Source of the DNA: Apiosordaria backusii
Lineage: Eukaryota; Ascomycota; Sordariomycetes; Sordariales; Lasiosphaeriaceae
Reading direction: 5' to 3'
Assembly (NCBI GenBank): GCA_030549205.1
Contig: JAUKTV010000010.1
Location: forward strand, 434,001 to 498,000
DNA length: 64,000 nt
In this document: positions 34,400 to 45,699 of the stretch, in pieces
How positions within the stretch are numbered: position 1 is the first letter of the stretch
How the letters are laid out: every line of letters starts with the position of its first letter
Translations under genes and position numbers: made by a program
The notes under the pieces: generated by a model
What the model was told of the DNA's origin: nothing
The model's database searches: none
Seen by the model: the letters and a program-made list of their open reading frames with translations, nothing else

Positions 34400-35678
34400 T
34401 CACAACCTCGCCGACTCCTTCATAACCTCTCTCAACATAGGAGCCACCTGCTTCCTGCTACTCCCAACCTCCATCTGCCGCCAGCACGCCCTCCACTCAT
34501 TCTCACCCTCCTCATCCAGCTCACCGTCCTTCCACTTCTCCAGCCCCAAAGTCTCTCCATTCTTCTCAACAAACCTCTTAACCACCTTGACAGCCTCCTG
34601 ACCCCCCAAAGCCCAAATAAGCAGCTCCCTCGTAAAGACCCCGCCTTGCTTGGAAACCGTCATCACAGCGGCAATATCCAGCTCTTGCTCCCTAGCCCAA
34701 TCCCTCAGGGCAGTCAAGAATGTCTGTTTCTCCCCCACCTCCGCCAAGCAAGTTTCGAGGCCTTGAACAACGGTTGATATCCCCAGGTTCAATGACCCGT
34801 CCGACCAGCGCTTGTAATCCTTTCTGAGAATATCCCGATAGGATAAATGCAGAATGCTATCTTTCAGCCTTGACAGATGCTCAAAGTATTGTCCCCTGTC
34901 ATAACCCTCACTGTTTGACCGCGCGCTCCCCAAAGTGGCAGCCAGCTTCTCCTCGGCATATTGCGCTGCCTTGATATCCCAATCTGTAGTCTTGTCCTTG
35001 GAAGTGAGATTAACCGTATCGATAAGAATAGGTGCCATAGCCACCCTTGCCAGTTCCTCGTCGATTTCTCGGTGAGGCTCCAGCTCATCCCAGATGGGTT
35101 GGCATTGTGAGAGAACAAGGCTCATGCAGCTACCACACTTGGCGAAAACTCGCGGTTGGGCGTCAGAGGGGATGACGCCTTCGTCATCGTGGTGATCGAC
35201 GCAGCCTACTATCGACTTGTCGAAGCCGCGTTTGGAGAGCTCACCTGTTAGGACGTTGTGGTCGACTAGGTACCATTTTGTTGATTCTGGGGTTAAATCA
35301 GAAGGTGGTGGGAGGTCCGAGAGGGTGATCAAGTCATCTGGAGTGACTGAGTTGGAGGAGGAGGGGAAGATGGCGTTGAGCTCGGTGCGGAGGGCGAGGT
35401 CGGCGCGGGGGAGGTTAGAGAGGGGGATGTGTAGGGTTTGTTGAGAAGAGGAAGGGGCGTGAGTGCGAAAGTAGGCGTAGAGGAGAGCGGAGCAGATTGA
35501 GTCCAAATCTTGAGAACATGTTAGTGAGATGAACTGGATATAAAAGTTATGATAGGAGCATACCGGCAGACTCATTCCCCACCACAAAAGTGAGGGGATT
35601 CGGCCTTTGAGATGCAGGTCCTGTGAGCGCCTTGCGAGCGGTAGTCAAGAATGACTTGAGCGACACCCGTTGAGCCAT
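34400..35678 (-). CDS. PPX1: Exopolyphosphatase, DHH family (Ppx1)
   Basis: Two exons, 35678-35564 and 35508-34400, give 407 residues. Splicing (donor GTATGC, acceptor AAG) restores the DHH motif I: VVGNESADLDSICSALLYAYF. The DHH motif itself is VDHHDDEG (near residue 155-162), and the C-terminal DHHA2 region contains GISTVVQGLE and AAVMTVSKQGG. These match yeast Ppx1 (397 residues), which removes phosphate processively from the ends of polyphosphate using Mn2+ or Mg2+. No membrane segment; the first 37 residues are basic and could include a mitochondrial signal. It is convergent with Atp25 (283 bp apart). Confidence 0.9.
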
Positions 35679-36259
35679 TATTGGTGATACTCAGAGGCCA
35701 AACTTTGTGTGAGGTGGTTCAAGATGAGATGAATAAAGCCTCCGACTCATCCAACTTATATACCCAATCTTTTGCTTCTCTAACTACCACCAAAACTTTG
35801 TGAAATTTGCCTTTCTCGTGTCAAGGTTCCCGTCAAAAGATGCCGTCGGGTATCACGCGAGCACAACAGCCTTGTCAGTGTAAATTTAGATGATAAGGCG
35901 GCATCTGGACCTGCGTCACCCGTGCCAAACAGGGAAGCTCCCATCATAAACCAGGGGTCTCGAACCCGGCCAGCAACGGCTCTTGGCGCCCGACAGAACC
36001 CTGAACCCATCCGTGGGCGGGGGCCGCTTCTCCGACAACGGCCGAGACTGAAAGTCTGAAACGGAGGGTCCACTCATCCACTCCGCCTTATCAGCTGCTC
36101 GGTGTTATTGATAAGCCCCGCCGTTCAACTGCCATCTCATCTCACACTCAACACCATCCCTTCTCTCGTGATAGTTGGTTCATGAGACTTGTTTGTAAAC
36201 AATAGTTGGCCTCTTTTTGTTACAGTCCCCTCTAATTCCCAATCCCACGCACACGCAAC
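35679..36259. other. Divergent intergenic region
   Basis: This is the shared 5' region of the exopolyphosphatase and amidotransferase genes (581 bp). It has no gene. Around 35956-35971 is a sequence that resembles a tRNA T-loop on the minus strand, but no tRNA can be folded there. Confidence 0.45.
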
Positions 36260-37091
36260 ATGGCACCCATCCGCCTCGCCATCCTCGAAGCCGACACTCC
36301 CGTACCTCAGGCAAACGCCCAATATAAGGGTTATCTGGGTGTTTTCACTCACCTCTTCACCCGAGCTGTAGCCCCTGAACCCCTCGAATCCGTTCTTACC
36401 ATCACAGGCCACGACATCGTTGCCTTCCCTTCCACCGCCTACCCCAATCTTGACGAAATAGACGCAGTGCTCATCACCGGCTCCAAATACAACTCCTTCG
36501 ACAATGACGACTGGATTTTATCTCTGGTAGAATTCACCCGCAAGGCTCTTATCCACCCCCGCGTAAAAGTAATAGGCGTCTGCTTCGGCCACCAAATCGT
36601 CGCCAGAGCCATGGGTTGTCTTGTCCGGCGAAGCGACAAGGGCTGGGAGGTCTCAGTGACAGAAACAACCCTCACAGAAAAGGGCAAAGAAATCTTTGGT
36701 AACCACGAAAGTCTTGTATGTAATTTTCTCCCCACCTATCCTTTCACAATCCTAACACGCAAACAAGAAAATCCAACAAATGCACCGCGACCAAGTCTAC
36801 GGCCTCCCCGCTGGCTCCCACCTCCTCGCCTCCACCGAAAAGTGTCCCAACCACGGCTTCCTCGTCCCGAACCGCGTAATCACCATTCAAGGCCATCCCG
36901 AATTCACCTCGGAAATCATGAACGAGATCCTTGTCTTGCGTCACGGCACAGGCCTTTTTACCGATGAAGTCTTTGAGTCAGGCATGCAATGCAACGGTGA
37001 CCATCACGACGGGGTGGACGTCACAAAAGTCTTTATCAAATTCCTTCAGGGCGAATTTGATGAACAAGAAGACTCGTCCGCGCCAAAATAG
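36260..37091 (+). CDS. Class I glutamine amidotransferase-like protein
   Basis: Two exons, 36260-36715 and 36768-37091, give 259 residues; the 52-bp intron is in phase 0. The catalytic nucleophile is Cys108 in GVCFGHQI, and the triad His is in GHPEF (residues about 212-216). The N-terminal part (IRLAILEADTP; DAVLITGSKYNSFD) is that of the stand-alone fungal GATase1 family related to yeast YLR126C. A Ser/Cys-type hydrolase or glutamine-using domain is clear, but the acceptor and pathway are unknown. The gene is divergent from the exopolyphosphatase. Confidence 0.87.
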
Positions 37092-37235
37092 ATACTTATT
37101 TTAGACTACATCCCACCCCAAGAAATGTACATAATAAACTACCCCTCCAAAAAAAAACTCCCCTTTCCCTTCCAAGGTTGTCTAGCGCTGGCTTGTACTG
37201 TACATACAACAACCCCTGAATAAGGTAGTACAGTG

Positions 37236-37256
37236 CACACACCACACACCACACAC
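37236..37256. repeat. Microsatellite, CACACAC x3
   Basis: Three exact copies of the heptamer CACACAC in tandem at 37236-37256. It lies 145 bp after the amidotransferase stop codon. Probably polymorphic. Confidence 0.7.
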
Positions 37257-37729
37257 CTTTTTTTGGATCAGAGTGACCAGGGGGGCTCATCTCCAGATCT
37301 ACATCACGGCACATCACCCGCGCCGATCACCCGCCGCGCTATCGAATCTGTCCAGATCGTGATCATCACTCCTCTCATCACCTCACTTGAATCACTGACC
37401 CCTACCTTCCTACCTGCCTTTTTTACACTTTGGGTCTCCCTCGTGTGCGCGTGCGTGTGCTGCATCACGCATGTCTTACAACTATCCGTGAAAGCTCCGA
37501 TGTTGACTACAAATGTCTCAGTCTATCAGTCTAGACCTAAACCCCAAGTGGGTAGAGAGTCCAACATGTCTTGAACCCTGGCGATCCCATCTTGTAATTC
37601 GATACCTAATTCGGTGCTCAAGTGCGTTGCATGGCCTCTGCTTAGGTAGCATTACGATGGTGGATAACGGCCACAACTCCGAGCATCGCACACTAATAAG
37701 GAACCAGCGGAGGATCCCAAACCAGGTTA

Positions 37730-37749
37730 AAAAAAAAAAAAAAAAAAAA
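37730..37749. repeat. A20 homopolymer
   Basis: Twenty adenines in a row, flanked by CCAGGTT and CTAATTGC. No matching target duplication could be found around it, so it is not called a retroposed tail. Confidence 0.6.
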
Positions 37750-38379
37750 CTAATTGCTCCAAGCATTGTGCACTAAGTAAATCATAAATCACCGACATAA
37801 CACCTACCTAATTGACACTGTCAGACAGACACTGCATAGAACCAATCATGTGTAACCGGGCAACCCTCCGAAAAATGCTCGACTCTGTGTCCAAACGCCT
37901 TCCTGTTTCCTTCTCAACTTGATATCACAATCTCGAGCACCATACGAAGATAGACATGATGATAACAAAATACTTGGCTCTGTACGGCCAAAATATCAAT
38001 TGCTTGCTGACTTGAATATCTCCTCCCTACCCACAATGTACCTTAGTCTAATAACTCGGCCCAGCCTGATCTTGACCACCCACCCATCGAACACCCATCC
38101 AACCCATCCAACCAACAAAACAAAACCATTGTATGCAAATGCCTTAATCCTGACAACTGACAAGTAACAAAATATAAAACGCCTCAAAACCAATGGGGGT
38201 ATACCGGTATAAATCCATCTTTTTGCCCAGAACGCCTCGCCTTTGCCCCTTGATGTTGTCCTCATGATAGTGGTACCTCAGTAAACAAAAGAAAGTGAAT
38301 GCACCCCCTTCCCTTCCCACACCACATAATAAAAATGATAATGTCGATAACAATGCCCACTCATCCACCCATCCATGAT

Positions 38380-40603
38380 CTAAACCGTCGCACTCTGACT
38401 CCTTGCCTGCCTCGCCGGTCTTTCCGTATGTTGTATCCTCATCGCCGTCGACTGTGTAGTCCTCCCCTCTCCCCCATTCCCCCTTTCATCCCCCTCATCC
38501 ATCTCATCATCCTCCTCCTCTCCCTCAACATCCAACCTCTCAAGATCAACATCCCACCACTCCCTCCCCTCTCTCCTCCCTCTATTCCACCTATTATTCC
38601 CCTCCCGTTCACTCAATATCTCCCCCTCCCTCCTCTCCCTGGCCAGCCTCCCATCAACCAGCACCTCCTCCCTCGTCCTCCCAGCCGTCGTCGTCCCCCC
38701 TCCCCCCTTTTTATTCCCCCGCCCAAAATAATACCCCAACCTCTTCCTCACCACCTCCCCCACCTTCCGTCCCCTAGCATGCCTCCAAGGCTGCTCCCTG
38801 ATAGCAAACAGCATGCAATCCACCATCCCTTGAACACTCAGACTCAAAATCCCCATAATCAACAGCCACTGCGGGTCATTCTTTTTAACAGAGTCGTCGT
38901 ATCCCATTACGTGGCTTATAAAGGGAAAGGTCCAGATGATCATGTACATCAGTGGATACACAAACAAGCTCCTCAATTGGCGGCGGATCTTCTCCCGGTT
39001 TTTGCTCACGTCCGATCCCCCTGCTGGCTCAAAGGCCAAAGTGGAGGCGTTGAGGTAGGTTGCTCCGACTGGGTAGTTACCTGCCGAGTTGGTCAGGGCT
39101 GTTGAGTGAATTGTTGCGCCTGACATGAGCGTGTCGGCGGCGGAGGAACGGTTGGATGGCCCACCGCGGAGCATGGTGAAGATGTTTGGGAGTGAAAGGA
39201 TGCGTTTGCTGATGCTGTTGTTCTTGGTATTTCCGGTGCTGCACGGTGAGTGGCCATCTGCATCGAGGCTGCTCGGGTGGGTCGGACAATTGGAGCGGAG
39301 GGGTTGGTTGAAGAAAGTACCGCTCGGTAGGGAAGCCGGGTAAGGGTCGCTGAGGATAGTGGCGCGTCGGGGAGACTTCTGCTGCTGTTGCTGATGCATT
39401 AATGGTGCTGATGAGGGAGGAGACGAGGCAAGTGTTGCTGGTGGCGGTGTGGACAAACCTGGATCCACAGCCGATAATGGGTCGTGCGTGTCGTCGATTG
39501 ATACGTCTGGCGAGGTGGTTGCCTGGTTGAATCCGCCCCAGTTCCATTGGATCGGCCGCCTTGGGTGCGATCCTGATGGTCTGGACGGAGATCCAGCCGC
39601 GAAAGATGACTCGGTATTCCTCGTATCCTCTACCCTTACAGTGCTGACCGTCGATGCCGACATTTGCCGCGTCTTCACCAAGTTGATCGTGTCACTAGTA
39701 GAGGTTCGTTTCGAACTCGGTGTCGACGGGATGAGTCCGTGGTAAGAAATCCGCGGGAGCGTCAAAATAGGAGAACTGAGTTGTCGTCGGTGTTGGTGGT
39801 GTTGCTGATGCGTCTCTTCTCCAGCACTCAGACCCTGTGGATGCGGCAGACTACTAGAACTCCTTCTCCCATAGTCGTCCATGCGCTTCCTAATATAAAG
39901 GTAAATGAAGGCGTATATACCGATGATACTGGCGCAAATCAGATACCGCGGGATCCAGCTCAACGCCAACCTGGACCAGCCATTGTCGGTCCGGAGGTAA
40001 CAATAGTGTCCCACATTCTCGAACCCGTTGCCATTGATAAAAGCCAAACAAGCAGTCGAAACTGGAAACAAATAAAAAACCAAGTATGCGATGTGTCGAT
40101 GGGGGTACAGTCCGGATTTCGGTCGGAAGATGTACATGACGGAATGAAGAGCGATGAGGAGAATGGCGACGTCCGAGGACTCGATACCAATGGCGAGGGC
40201 GAAACCACTGAACTGGCAAAAGGCCGAATCCGACTCGATGGTACCCCAGTATAAGCTGACGAGTGGGAAGACAACAAAGGCAAGGGCTTTGACAAAATCA
40301 CTTTGAACCAGCAACAAGATCAACCTGTATTTTAGTTAGCCCACGGTTCCAGATCCAAAGTCATAGTCAAAGGGGCACTTGCTCGTGCCGAAAACTTCGC
40401 CTCATCTTGACGAACCAATATAGGGTGGACAAGGTCGAGACGACGCTGACTGAAGCGAAGGTAAGAGATATTATTGTCAGGATATAGATAGTGTGTTGTG
40501 TCTGTTGGTCGTCGGGCACGTCTCGACTCATAATCGGTGATATCAGCTCGACCGGGACGGAGCTCCGGACACTCGCTGGGGACGAGCTGTGGAGGAGCTC
40601 CAT
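38380..40603 (-). CDS. G protein-coupled receptor, Git3/Gpr1 type (carbon/nutrient sensor family)
   Basis: Two exons, 40603-40383 and 40324-38380, give 721 residues. The intron is GC-AG: the donor is GCAAGT, and only this choice joins RRSFRHE to LILLLVQSDFVKAL as the family requires. Seven membrane helices are apparent: one near 40-62, four in about 75-200 (including SDVAILLIALHSVMYIF and RYLICASIIGIYAFIYLYI), and two at about 500-570 (FVYPLMYMIIWTFPFISHV; then MGILSLSVQGMVDCMLF), the last two forming the Git3_C region. Between helix 5 and 6 is a very long Ser-rich third loop of about 290 residues. The C-terminal tail is Arg/Glu-rich. Git3/Gpr1 receptors signal glucose or amino acids to cAMP. 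The ligand here is unknown. Confidence 0.87.
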
Positions 40604-43316
40604 TATGGCAGAGAAAAAGACTATTCCACCGACTGGCTAGACGAGTGGTCCAGCTACCGTTGAATATGATGTCCATGAAGGCGGCGGCACATATTGGTTT
40701 TGGTTGGGTCGTCGGCGTCAGTGGTGGTCAGCAGAGTCGTCGAGCTGGTTCCTAGAGCCGAAGGTCCATATGGTACAGGCAGAGATAGAAACAGGTAAGG
40801 CTGCAAGCCACCACCCAGAGCTGCGGGTGTCGTTTAACGTGCGTAAAAGAGAGAAAAGGGAAGAGAGACCAGAGGTGGTTTCCAAGTACCGAGGATATAT
40901 GACTGTGGACGCAAAGTGGGCCAACACAAGACTGACAAAGGCTGGTTTCGAGGAAAGAGAAAGAATTGGGGCAGGAGAGAGAGTTGATGGCAGTCCGCGA
41001 GCGGAATGTGTGTTGTTGACTAGCCTACGCATACAGCTTGGCAAGACACAGGCATGCGGCATCTCAAACGTTGCAGCCCAAGGAAATGAAAAGCCAATCC
41101 GTCCGAAAAAAGAAATAGAAAAATACACTTGTGGGCGACAGGCCCACGGAACAAGGAACGATGGGCCGTGGGGCGGTCGAGGTGGGAGGGATCAACATGA
41201 TCATATCCAGGACGCGGACTTGGGTCCGGATTGGCTCCCCCGGGGTTACAACGAAAAAAAAGACTCTCTGGACGCTAACCGCAATGAAGGCTCCCTCTTC
41301 CTCCTCTCTACCACTGCGTATGCCCTATGGGAACTTTGGGCGAGTGGGGGTGTCATTTGCGAGACTGGTCACGCTCTCTCAGCCCACGTCACAAAATGTG
41401 GTGGGCAGTGACTGGCTGTGCAGGCGCCGCAGAGAAAAGAAAGGTGAGAAACACACCTACCACAGGCGACGGACGGCGGTGAAATGGAGGGCTCCTTTCT
41501 CGCTAGAGATTCTCCACTACAATGCTGCCAACAGCTCCCGTGTTGGGAGCCGGGTGATGAGGATGGCCATGAGGTCATTTTCCATAGGAGTCATCCATGA
41601 TGCCTTGAGTTGGAAGTTGGACATTCCAGGTTGACAAGCACTGACGAGCAGGTGACCCGGATGGATTGGTGGGATCACCCGCAGGCCAATGTATCGTATC
41701 AGGGCACTCGATCTGGTGCATGAATGAGCCGCGCCGGTTGTCGACGACAAGCGAGAGCGAGATCTGCTTGGGCTCTTGGCTTGCGGAGGAGTGGTTCAGC
41801 CATTGGCCAGACCAACCAACTGGATGCAGAAGCTTGCGCACGCTGCTGCAGAGGGAAAACCGAGGCCGTCCGTCCGTTTGTCAAGGCGTCAACAAGGCGT
41901 CGCTGTGTCCGAAGACTTGCTGCTTCGGCTTGCCTTTTTCTGTAAAAAAAAAAAAAAAAAAAAAAAATTCGATATCAAGGGATGTGATGGGAGTGAGTTG
42001 GAAACAGTCAGGATCTGGACCTACCCGCCCGTGCCGCCACGGGCAAATACCAAGACCTCGGAGATCTGCTTGATCCGTGCCCCCTTGAGCTGGGCGGTCT
42101 GTGCAGTGCGGGGGCTCCCGCCGCCGTTGAACCTGTACCCAAATTTATCATGCCGGGGTGAGTTTTTCCGCCCTGACCTGAACATGGTCTGAACACCAAC
42201 CTCCCAGCTCAAGGTGACAGGAGTCTTTTCTGTTACATACAAATCCAACTCGGAGAATTTTGACGTCTTTGGCTGTGGGTGGGGAAAATATCGAGAGAAT
42301 TCTTGCTAGTATCACACTTTTGAGGCGCTTGTTGACGCAAAAACCGTTCAAGCGATCCTTTCTCGGAAATTGCTCCCGACAAACCGATCTGGCGATGTTG
42401 GGAAACAGAAAACCCGCATGGCGTTTGACACTGAAATCCAAATGCCACACTCTCTCTCTAGCGACGTGTCACAAAATCCCCACCCCAGCCCAACGCAGGC
42501 GTGGATTGACATTCCGGTTTCCTGACGACGGGACCTCATCAGCTGAGAATTCCAGGTTGCTTGCCCGTCTGTGGCGGGGTTGATTCACCGATTGGATCCT
42601 GCCCACTGCGGTTTGCCTGACATTCCGCTGCCTGCTGCTGCAATTCCTGCATTCGTCTCCGCTGCAGGAGCATTGGCAGGCGGTGTGCAATGCGCAACCA
42701 ACTTGGTCGGCTGGGCCGTGAGGGGAACCACCCACCAACATGCCTGGGTGGGGACTAGGTACTGGTAGTGAAAGTCTTCCCCTGAAAATAACTCGAATAA
42801 TCGGCGCAAAGAGGCGTTTCGGTTACGATGATATTAAAGCAACAGATAGGGAAAATGACGCCGAATGTTGTCAACCTCGACGTCAAATGTTGGTGTGGCA
42901 TGACGGATCCGACAGTTTGGTTAAGCTCATCGACCTTCCTAACTGGGTTGGCATTGGCCACACAACGTTCGCTTGGCGGAGCAAGGGGCATCCCTCAAGA
43001 CGACCATCACAACAGATGCTCAAGCTTCAGTATCATCCCATCATCATGATCACCAACTACAGATGAAAATGCCATCCGAGAAGAGTGTGCCTACCACCCC
43101 AGCTTGATCTAGGCTTAATTGATCTTGGTCTGGCGATAATGCCTCCACTGGCAGAACCATCGTGAGTACCTCACGTGGACGGCCAACTATGTCCCAGACT
43201 TGAGCTTATCCTGCCCAGCATGACGTAAACCTTGATAAAGCTGAAGGACAGAGTAAAAAGGCTCAGGTAGAATCTGGGATGGAAAGAACAGCGCTTTGTA
43301 TTTTCAACTGGTAGTG
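40604..43316. other. Long 5' region of the GPCR gene, no gene seen
   Basis: 2.7 kb without a supported gene; several overlapping frames (for example 41131-41634, 41776-42192) are shadowy and lack motifs. It includes an A24 run at 41944-41967. A long regulatory region and leader for the receptor gene is plausible, and the end is the 3' side of Clp1. Confidence 0.5.
41944..41967. repeat. A24 homopolymer
   Basis: Twenty-four adenines in a row. It is the second long A run in the window on this strand. No obvious duplication of flanking sequence is seen. Confidence 0.6.
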
Positions 43317-44926
43317 CTACCCCAGAAGATTGACATACGGCTCCGGCCAGCGTCCCCAAACCATCGGCCTGGTCAATCGTCCACTTACCGGCGACAATAT
43401 CTTCAGCCTCCGTCTGCCCTTGTCAACATCAGACACACAAACCCAGCCAATGACGGGCGCCTGCCGTATTGTCTCCAAGGGATCATTGACTGAGGCATCC
43501 ATGACCGCCAACGTCCAGTGTGACATTTCTTCCGAAATCTCTGCGCGCTCAAGAACCTGAGTTGGGTCATCAAGATCGGGCCCTGGCGGTTGTGTATCAG
43601 TTGATGTATGCACCATAACAGAAGTGGGGGTCCGAAACTTACCATCCACGGCCCTGAAGATGACGACATCGTCAAAACTGAACGATTGGACGGAAGGGCT
43701 GAGCGCACGTTTGGAATCGCCAAAGAAGTAATCCTTGATCAAAGCCTTGCGAGTAGAGAGCAGAAACTGCCTGTCTTGTTCAACCACACCGTCTGATTTG
43801 TCAAGATTCACAATCTCAATCGGCTCCCCATGTGGTGTCTTGTGATTCCGGCGCCTCAACTCAGCCTCCAAGTCTGGTGATCCCAAAACGACGATGATAT
43901 TGACTGCACCTCTCGATTAGCTTTCTCATTCCCTCTCCCTTCCTCGAACCAGAACATACCCGCAAACTCCCTGATAACATGCATCAACCCCTCCACCCCC
44001 CCGCCCAGTTCCTTCCCCTCCACCCCCTCCTCACTCTTCACCTTCACCTCCCCCTTCCTAAACTGAACAGCAGGAGTATCAACCACCACACCCCCCCTCC
44101 TGACCCCCGAATCTCCTCCCGTCTTCGCCCTCACCGAACTCCCCAACCTCCCCACCAAATCCCTCCACAACCGCCCATCATCCTCCACCCTCTCCCTCCC
44201 AAAATAATACCCCACCGGCAGCTTCACAGGCACCGCACTCGGCCCATTACTCGGCGTGCAACTAACCCCCACCCCCCCCTCCGGATCCTCCACATCCATC
44301 ACCGTCGCAAACACTGCCGCCGACAACGTCCCAGGCAAAGCCAGCATCCCATCCCTCGGATCCACCGTCGCCAGCACCGGCTGTTCCCCTTGTCTCGTCG
44401 CCCAACCAATGAGCATTTTTGCTAGTGAAGTCTTCCCGACCGCCCCAGGACCGCAAATCATAACCCTTGGCCCATGCCCACTCCCGCTTTGTGACGATGA
44501 TGACTGTGTCCGTCGAGCTTGAAGCAAGAAGTGCAAGTTGAGGTAGGCTACCAGTGGGGAGTCGGCCGGGTGGGGGTGGTGTTTGACGGTTTCGGATTCG
44601 AATTCACCCGTGATTTCGAGGGTGGCGCCGGTGAGGGAGATGATTTTGGATCGGCAGCGAGTGAGGGTGTAGGTTTTGTTCTGGGCGAGCTCTGTCCCAT
44701 CGCGCTCGGCGGTCCCGGTTAGGAGTCGGCAGGTTGCTGAAGAAGTGGGGGATATTTGGAAGCGCCATTCGGAAAAGGGATGGAGGGTTATTGTTCGGGT
44801 GGAGGGGGCTGTGGATTGCTGAGGAGGAGGAGGACGGACAAGTGTTAGCGATTAACTGATTGAGGGGAGGTAAGAAGGGAAAATAATTACCTGGGCGACT
44901 AGTTGCCCTAGTCCGGGGATTGACAT
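43317..44926 (-). CDS. CLP1: Polynucleotide 5'-hydroxyl kinase / mRNA cleavage factor subunit Clp1
   Basis: Four exons: 44926-44891, 44818-43960, 43903-43643 and 43582-43317, giving 473 residues. Motifs are Walker A GPGAVGKTS (Gly135 to Thr142), EWRFQI and ELRRRNHKTPHGEP, and the C-terminal SHWTLAVMD and GWVCVSDVD. Clp1 is a subunit of cleavage factor IA, which processes mRNA 3' ends. Human CLP1 phosphorylates RNA 5' ends, while yeast Clp1 binds ATP without clear kinase activity, so activity here is open. The third intron is a multiple of three, so keeping it would not change the frame but would insert about 20 residues. The DTPAVQF region also supports the family. The coding strand turns from C-rich to G-rich at about residue 170. 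Confidence 0.9.
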
Positions 44927-45699
44927 GTTGAAGAAAGGGCGGTGGTGAAGAACACGGCAAGGTTGAGGTGGCAGGGCGATATTCGTAAAGTGGTTATTCG
45001 TTGGGAGACGCGTTTGACGCGTGAGCTTGTGACGTTGTGTGCTGGAAGGAGAGCTGAGCGCAGGGCTGCAGGGCTGGACATTTAGCGGTCTTTTGGTGGG
45101 CCCTTGCCGGACGGGACGGGAACGGGAGGGGCTCAGCTTCGAATAGGTATTAGGTTCTTGTCAAACACAACTTGGGACAGCACGCTGAGGACATAAAGTA
45201 GGGACTGCATAGGTATCAAGGGCTATTAGATAAAATAATTTTGATTGTCTTTAAATGTCTGTGAGGTTATTAATCATCTCCTAAAGTCTAATTACCTTGT
45301 CTTCTAAGGCCTATCGACTATCTCTGAAGCTTGTCGGCCATCAGTTACCTTATAATTGAAACCTTGGGCGATATCGTTGGAAACCTGAGACTGTCGTGAA
45401 AAGAAGCTAGGATTAAGTCTTTCTAAAGCTGGGATAAAGTTGAGATGACACAATGACAAAGTTCATACACCAACAGGGAGCAAAGCGCATGAGGAGGAAA
45501 GGAGGCTTGAATCATCAGTGGAAGCAGATCTGTTCTAATCTACGATAATATACGGCAGTAGTGGGTATTTGAAATTCGCAACGCTGTCTGTTCTCCATCA
45601 TTCCGGGACCATGATTTATTCTCCATCATTAACATCATCAGATTCCCAAATGCATAAGCTCCACTCTCTATGCGCCGGAAACTCGTCTATGGTCGTTTT
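44927..45699. other. Intergenic, AT-rich patch
   Basis: No gene is seen. 45180-45470 is distinctly AT-rich and holds repeat words at 45405-45437 that recur near 51.8 kb (listed separately). The end is the 3' side of the inositol polyphosphate kinase gene. Confidence 0.45.
45405..45437 (-). repeat. Degenerate repeat words shared with 51.7-51.8 kb
   Basis: On the minus strand, TATCCCAGCTTT (45437-45426) is followed by TAATCCTAGCTT (45416-45405). Both 12-mers also occur exactly on the plus strand at 51826-51837 and 51763-51774. This suggests a decayed dispersed repeat. Confidence 0.45.

Larger units (their letters stand above)
37092..38379. other. Intergenic, simple-sequence rich
   Basis: There is no gene. 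It contains a 7-bp unit CACACAC three times (37236-37256), a GTGCGCGTGCGTGTG stretch near 37445-37460 and a 20-base A run (37730-37749). The last part, from about 38050, has CCCAT- and CCAAC-type short repeats near the 3' end of the GPCR gene. Confidence 0.5.

Noticed and set aside
35950..35975. tRNA T-arm-like sequence on the minus strand (GGGTTCGAGACC)
   Set aside because: The flanking bases do not pair as a T stem, and no acceptor, D or anticodon arm can be placed upstream or downstream.
41966..41979. AATTCGATATCAAG after the A24 run, resembling a cloning-vector linker
   Set aside because: Only 14 bases match what I remember of the linker and the sequence then diverges. Chance similarity is enough; no vector backbone is present.
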